Of a stretch of 64,000 nt of DNA, positions 58,631-64,000 are shown piece after piece. Where the stretch lies: assembly GCA_950295325.1 (NCBI GenBank), contig OX485806.1, forward strand, positions 11,100,001-11,164,000. Direction: 5' to 3'. The position numbers and the translations under genes were made by a program. Positions within the stretch are counted from its first letter, which is position 1. Every line of letters begins with the position of its first letter. The DNA is from Polytrichum commune. Lineage: Eukaryota; Streptophyta; Polytrichopsida; Polytrichales; Polytrichaceae. The notes under the pieces were generated by a model. It searched no databases. It was not told the DNA's origin and saw only the letters and a program-made list of their open reading frames with translations.

Positions 58631-58984
58631 CAACTCAACCTCCGTATCATCACCCACCCTTAATGTCACTCCCTCCCTCTTAAATCCCAAAACCCTAGTG
58701 AACGGATAGTCTCAGTCCAAATAACCCTCCTCGTTGTCATGTTTCCCTCCCACATATCATGGCTTTTGACACTAAACCAACCCACCCAAGAATTCAAGCC
58801 ACGCGCTCACACACACATCACGTTGTCATTATTGTCATTATTGCAATGTTGAACATCATATAATTCCATAATATCATATCAGCACGAACTCTCTATTATC
58901 ACACTTCCATGTCAACACTACACACCTCTTTGACATCCCGTGCACTTTGGCTGCCACAGGCGTGATATTAGGGAGGTTAGAGCG
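58631..58984. mobile_element. Family M MITE, copy 2
   Basis: CAACTCAACCTCCGTATC at the left and GATATTAGGGAGGTTAGAGCG at the right. The interior follows 36161-36452 (GCCACAGGCGTGATATTAGG shared). Confidence 0.7.
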
Positions 58985-59076
58985 TCCTTGAAGCTTGGAC
59001 TAGAATCCTTGGTGAAGATGGTGGCGGACTCTTTACAAGCAATTTACGGAATCAAGTGTTGAAGCCCAACGCAATG

Positions 59077-60097
59077 TCCGGGGAGAACCGGTATTTAGTG
59101 TAATGGCGGCCTATTGGTTTTGTGAAAAGTCCGGTTGAATTGGGAAAGTGGAGGATGTGAAACCGGTGCTTTAAAAATAAAAATGGATTTCAACCGGCAA
59201 CCATTTTGAGGAGGAGGATTTTTATCCGGATGAATTGTGAAACATGTGGATTTCATCTAGGGCTGGATATCATCTGGTTCTAGGGTTTAGGTTATGTGTT
59301 TGTTGTAGGCTTGTAGCGATTTGGTAAATGGTGGATAGGCAAAGCTTTTGCTTCATTATTGCATTTCATTGTTGATGGCTAGCGTTTAGAATGTATCATG
59401 CGTGTGTCTATGAAAGATCTTCGTGGTGATCTTGATAACGTACAAATAGAAGCCATAGCTTTATGGAGGAACTCTACAAAGGATGGTTGTTTTCACATCC
59501 ACAGAGATACCTTTCAGGGCGTTTTCCTCTTGAAGGTGAAGATGATACTGTTGATTTTGACTTGAACAGTTGATGAATTTCATTTTTGTATATAGTATGG
59601 TATGCTAGGTTACTCTTTTATCATGTTGTGGCCTCAAATCTAATATGAGGTTTTAAGACCTAGGTATGATAGAAGAGTAAATCCATGGCCATCAACCGGT
59701 TGATGGGTTATTTCAAGTTCGACTCCTACTATGGATAAATTGTTGATTGTTGTTGTTGTTTCTTGTATGTAATGACTTGTTGGTCATTGTTGTTGGATGT
59801 TGATATCATTACATATTATTGTTGTATGTTAATATGTTCTTTGGACGTTGTTGTTGAATGGTGTATGTTGTTTGTAGATAGAATTTTGCTACATTGAAAA
59901 CCGGCTTACTTATCAATGCCCAAGTTTTTGGCCAGTTGTCATTACAATGAAAAGGAAATTACCCGACACTTGAAAAAAAATATAGGATATTGACCGGTCC
60001 AAATTAATGGCAACAAGTTTGCAACCAGTCAAATCCTGAAAAAACCGGTAGACGTTGTGAAGGGGCGGATTTTAGCTGGTTGAGCTCAAAAATCTCC
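59077..60097 (+). mobile_element. Larger CCGG-rich element related to family S
   Basis: Starts GGGGAGAACCGGTATTTAGT and ends AAAAATCTCCCGAACC. Both sides are rich in ACCGGT and CAACCGG motifs (59140-59210 and 59990-60085). The interior includes (TTG)n near 59745-59760. About 1 kb, possibly a longer relative of the ~220-bp S elements. Confidence 0.5.
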
Positions 60098-60243
60098 CGA
60101 ACCCTGGCCCAACGGCATGGCATTGCATCATTTGCATGCATCACGAGGCGAGCTTTATTTATTTAATTTTCCGGGTCCTTGAGAACAAGCTCACCTCGTG
60201 AGGGCTAAAAATGGGCTTCTTCAATGAGTTGCGGCCAGTGGCC

Positions 60244-60480
60244 GGGGCGAATTTTGGGCATAACTTAATCGGTTGACATTATATATTAGTGTGTTTAATT
60301 TCGAAGTCCAACCAGTTACATCTTGGCTCCTTTCGGTTTGTTCTTTATATAGAAAACTGGGGTAAATTATATAGATGCCTCTGACATGATCGGTAAACCT
60401 TCCCAAAGTCTTCAAACTTCAACCGATTATTTACTCTGATTTAATCGATTTAATCTATAACTAACAGCTGGTGATCCCCC
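60244..60480 (-). mobile_element. CCGG-rich short element, family S, minus copy
   Basis: On the minus strand: GGGGGGATCACCAGCTGTTA, then the family motif order, ending AAATTCGCCCC. Diverged. Confidence 0.6.
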
Positions 60481-60715
60481 CTGTTCATTGTTGTGCCTAT
60501 ATATATGGTTCACCTTTACAGAAAAGCCACTTTCAAACCCATTGAGTGTGAGTAAGCTTAATGGTGATCGTAATGAATGTAGGCTTTGTGAGCACATTTG
60601 TCACTAACAATTATAGAGACTTCTGAGACCCCTTACAATTTACAGTGAAGGAAGCGTGCACCATATCCATGGGTACTTCAGGAAAAAGTTGTCCACTTTG
60701 ATTGCATTAAGCTTA

Positions 60716-61728
60716 GGGCCGGTTTACACTACGGTGGAGAAGGCCTCCGGTCGGTCAAGAGTGCTTGGCCAAGACATGGTTATATGAGGCAAATGGTGGA
60801 TGTGCCGGAGAAGAATTAAAGGCAATAAAATATTTCTTAAGGAGTCTTGACCGGTTGAAGTCTAAACACCTAGAGGAGATGTTTAGCGGAGAAGTCCACC
60901 GGTGAAGAGAAGTTCACCTAATGGTGAAGATTTTTTGTGATAAAAAACCATAATTCTCTACATTCACATTGTATCAAAAGATTTCAACAAGAATTGTGTA
61001 ATATAATGTTCAATTTTATTCAAAAGATAATGAAAATTGCCAAATTGCCAATTGTCAAGTTTGGCCCATGTAGGAAATAAATGTCTCCTTGGGTGTTTAA
61101 GAATGAAGAGGGGAAAACCCATACACATTGGACAAAGCACTACTCTTTGGTATTATTTAAGACATGCTCTCCTCTTAATCATCCTCATCAATTTCTCTCT
61201 TCTTATCTTTGATCTTCAATCATGGATAATTGAAGAAGAGAGATTTTGTGCTCTCTTATGATCTTTATGGTTTTGAAGTATTTTATCGTTTCAACTATGG
61301 CGATACAAAAAACCATCATGTATCACCATATTGCTTCAATTATGATGATGGCATATTTTTTGTTTGGGAGCAAGGAGAGGGTGGTGTGTAAATTTGACCG
61401 GCCAAGTGGATATGTGTCACCCTAAACTATATCTGAAATCTACGGTCCATATCTGTTTTTGAAAATTAATTTTTTTATTGAGTTGGGCTTCTCCGGCCTC
61501 TTGAGGCCGGACAAGAAACTCCTCCTCCGGAGAAGCCCAACTCCAAAAAGTGCCGCCATGTAGGCGGCCATGTCATTTTATCATCCATGAGAAAAGTTCA
61601 TCACCATTGTTTTCTTCACCTAGTGTAAACACCCACTGGTCAAGAGTTGCATTTTCGACCAATCACAATTGAGAAACGCCCTTTTTTTCATGACCGGTGG
61701 ACTTCTCCACCGTAGTGTAAACCGGCCC
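60716..61728. mobile_element. Tourist-like MITE, family T3, 1 kb
   Basis: GGGCCGGTTTACACTACGGT(GGAGAAG) and its inverse CTTCTCCACCGTAGTGTAAA(CCGGCCC), with TTA at 60713-60715 and 61729-61731. It shares the subterminal GACCAATCACAA motif with family T2 and contains a 17-bp perfect hairpin at 61480-61543. No transposase frame seen. Confidence 0.9.
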
Positions 61729-61731
61729 TTA

Positions 61732-63235
61732 GGGCCACTTGGAGAACACTTTAATACACGCGACAAGAAGAAATAGTTGAGCAAAATATGAATCCTTAAA
61801 ACACACACACACACACCTACCTGAAAACTTTTCAAAACAAAATTGAACCCATTGCGTGTGTCCCAAATCTTTAGGGGTTAAGTAAGTGTAGGCACATAAG
61901 GACTACCCGATCCCCCTATTGAACTATACGTCACTTCACACTTTTGAACGGGTAGTGCCGGCAGTTAGTTACAAGCTAGCCGGTTGATTTTGAGAATTTC
62001 TGAATGAAATAGAAATGTTTAGGAAGGGGTTCTAGAAGAAAAATCAAGGTTTTCGGAAATGGGCCGATTTGAAAGAAGAAGAAAAAATGTCGGCATTTAG
62101 GCAAGTTGCCCTAGAGTTTTTATGACAAATTACCGATTGAAAGGTATCTTTCACAGCGGGTAGCCAACCAGACGTATACTTTTTAGGAAATGTTTTAATA
62201 TTGTGCTGACTTGGAATTACCATTGCCTTGCTAGTTTGTGGTTTAGGGTTAGTTGCTTGCTGCCGGAGCTTGCATTCCGCAACTTGCATTTTTGTTTTCA
62301 TTACGAGTTTTTGAGTGCTTGACTCCTCGAATCACTAAATCGTTGACTAACTGACTTTGTGCCACTCCGACATCTCTTGTTTCACATCTGGAGCTCTTAG
62401 CGCACGGAGCCGCCGTCGGAGTCCCCTTGCATCCGGATAGCCATTGTTTGGCCTTCTTGCAAAGTATTCTTCTTGGTTTCATGTGATTTCTTGGTTGCGG
62501 TTGAGTATGTTTAGGGTTGCATTTCCCACGACTTCTCTTAGTGTTTTTGAGATCGTACTTTGAGATCTCTAATGCGCAGTTAGTAATCTAAGCACCAGTT
62601 TGAAAGAATTGTGCACTACATGCTATGTTGCTTGGTATGTAAGTTGACAATGTATGAGAACGTTGTGGTGGATTTGTGTGATTAGGGTTTTAAATGGAAC
62701 AAGAATGTCAAATCAATATTTGTGATTACATCCTTTGTGAAACAACTATAACACAAATGTTGGGAAGCATGTAGAACATTTGTTAACTTTACATGGACCT
62801 TTTGTGGTGCTTGTATTTTCTGAAGGCTAAATCCTTAGCCCTAAGCTGGTAGGGGCTTTGCCAAGTTCAACTCTTGGTAAGGATATTATTTAGAGAAAAA
62901 AAATAAAGATTGAATGCCAACATTCTTTAATCATGAACGTTTGGAAAGAAAAAAAAAAGAGGAATAAATGATAATGAAACTTGAAGGGGAAAACAAAAGA
63001 GGGAAAAAACATCCACCATCAAAATACAAAACTGGCCCCATTTTAAACATTTAGGAAACTGGATGAATGAAAAAAGAAATGTTGGCTAATTGCCTAAATA
63101 CATTAGGAAATAGGGGATATCAACCAATAAAATTTGCACTCTTTGGGCCCACTTCCGGGTAAAATTTGAAAAATCCGAGCCACCTTCTAGAAGCTAGGAA
63201 ATTATCCATTTTCTCTACAGAACTCCCCAAACTCT
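61732..63235. other. Intergenic, no gene recognised
   Basis: A (CA)n run at about 61801-61816 and S-family-like CCGGTTG motifs at 61950-62000 are present; the rest is AT-rich. Minus frames at 62044-62482 show no domain. Confidence 0.45.
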
Positions 63236-63706
63236 ACTTCACACACGAGCCAAGGGCCATTTCCCAAGAAAGTATCCAAAGGCCAGCCCAAGACACCTCC
63301 AAAATCATGTAGTGTGGTCACGGACCCTCAAGTGTAGTTTGAAGTCACATGTCACCGGGCCCTCAACCACGTGCTATTTCAATGTCCATTCATGCGGGTC
63401 CTCACACATGATAAAATAGAATAAACCAACGATTGTGGGCATCCATAGTGTCATGGTCTCATGGTTTTGTGTTAGGCCTACCTCCAAGAGGCGGTTTTTC
63501 AAAATAATCCAAGTGACCATGAAACATGTTCCATTCGATGCCATGTAGGAATCCATGTAGACTTTACATCCATCTTGCATTCGCATACTCCATTGGCCCC
63601 TCAAGCATAGTGTGAAGCGAACTTGGACCGGCTCCGCCGTTTCCACCAATGAGAGTGCTTGAAGTGTGATGGCCATGGGCTCTCAGTCTAGTGTGTGAAG
63701 TGGCCC
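63236..63706 (+). mobile_element. Tourist-like MITE T1, copy 3 (5' end decayed)
   Basis: Picks up at CTTCACACACGAGCCAAGGG (the GGGCCA start is lost), follows copies 1 and 2, and ends GTGTGTGAAGTGGCCC followed by TTA (63707-63709). Confidence 0.8.
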
Positions 63707-63709
63707 TTA

Positions 63710-64000
63710 CCTTGTGACAAGCTTCATTGGAAGTTCATTGCATAAATCTCTAGTTTCAGGAGAGGTATTTCTAAAGTGAAGCATATCAACCATGGGTTCA
63801 GTCCCAAACCCTGAGTTTATGAGAAACAACACAATGTCATCCAAAATACTTAAATTATCGTACTCGAAGAGTGGTGTCAGGCTATTAAAAACCTTCTTTT
63901 TAGCAATGTCCTACTAAGATGGGTGGGCCAAGCTAGCATTGCATTGGCTAGTATGGGAATTATGACAGAGGGTTACATATACATACCCCATTTTAGATCC
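63710..64000. other. Right edge, nothing recognised
   Basis: Unique-looking AT-rich sequence without a supported gene or repeat. Confidence 0.5.

Noticed and set aside
1-64000. tRNA, rRNA, CRISPR or bacterial operon structure
   Set aside because: No cloverleaf, rRNA-like block or spaced identical repeats seen. Introns and MITEs show a eukaryotic context.

Overview
The window looks like eukaryotic nuclear DNA, most likely from a land plant. It is AT-rich, has long introns, and is packed with small terminal-inverted-repeat (TIR) elements. Only three structural genes can be assembled: a CutA-type gene on the minus strand (about 17.6 to 15.5 kb) and two tandem, same-strand NudC/BOBBER-type genes (33.4-37.3 kb and 41.8-50.8 kb). 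Spliceosomal introns, the plant-like NudC C-terminus and the Tourist- and Stowaway-like miniature elements point to a plant. I cannot name the species. A non-seed plant is possible because the window also carries relics that are unusual for flowering plants (a Tc1-type transposase, a LINE with an RNase H domain, a possible HUH Rep), but that is inference.

Layout. 0-0.74 kb: a 46-bp minisatellite. 0.8-14.4 kb: intergenic DNA made largely of nested TIR elements, including a Mutator-like element with 9-bp target duplications, Tourist-like elements flanked by TTA/TAA, Stowaway-like elements flanked by TA, and a decayed hAT transposase near 7.3-7.9 kb. 14.4-20.25 kb: the CutA gene and its flanks. 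21.3-26.9 kb: a 5'-truncated, stop-ridden LINE on the plus strand, cut by a 1.56-kb solo LTR with a 5-bp target duplication (CATCA). 26.9-27.8 kb: a minus-strand coding relic with HUQ and YxxK motifs like those of HUH Rep endonucleases. 27.9-31.8 kb: further TIR elements and a tandem duplication, one copy of which carries a hAT-like insertion.

32.0-50.8 kb: the NudC pair. Gene A (six coding exons, 371 codons) lies behind a leader built of degenerate ~250-bp tandem repeats. Gene B (eight coding exons, about 410 codons) keeps the 3' exon sizes of A exactly (173, 49, 170, 84, 39 nt) but has two extra introns in its N-terminal part. Its introns are swollen by identifiable TIR elements, one ending 18 bp before an exon. 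Both gene models are intact as read.

50.8-64 kb: intergenic DNA with a Tc1-type transposase relic (51.2-51.7 kb, minus), nested TA-flanked elements (54.9-56.0 kb), a TATATATC microsatellite (58.1 kb), a 1-kb Tourist-like element (60.7-61.7 kb) and another copy of the element family seen at 1.35 kb. No tRNA, rRNA or CRISPR array was recognised. Exon borders come from reading conserved protein blocks and GT-AG sites by eye, not from transcripts.
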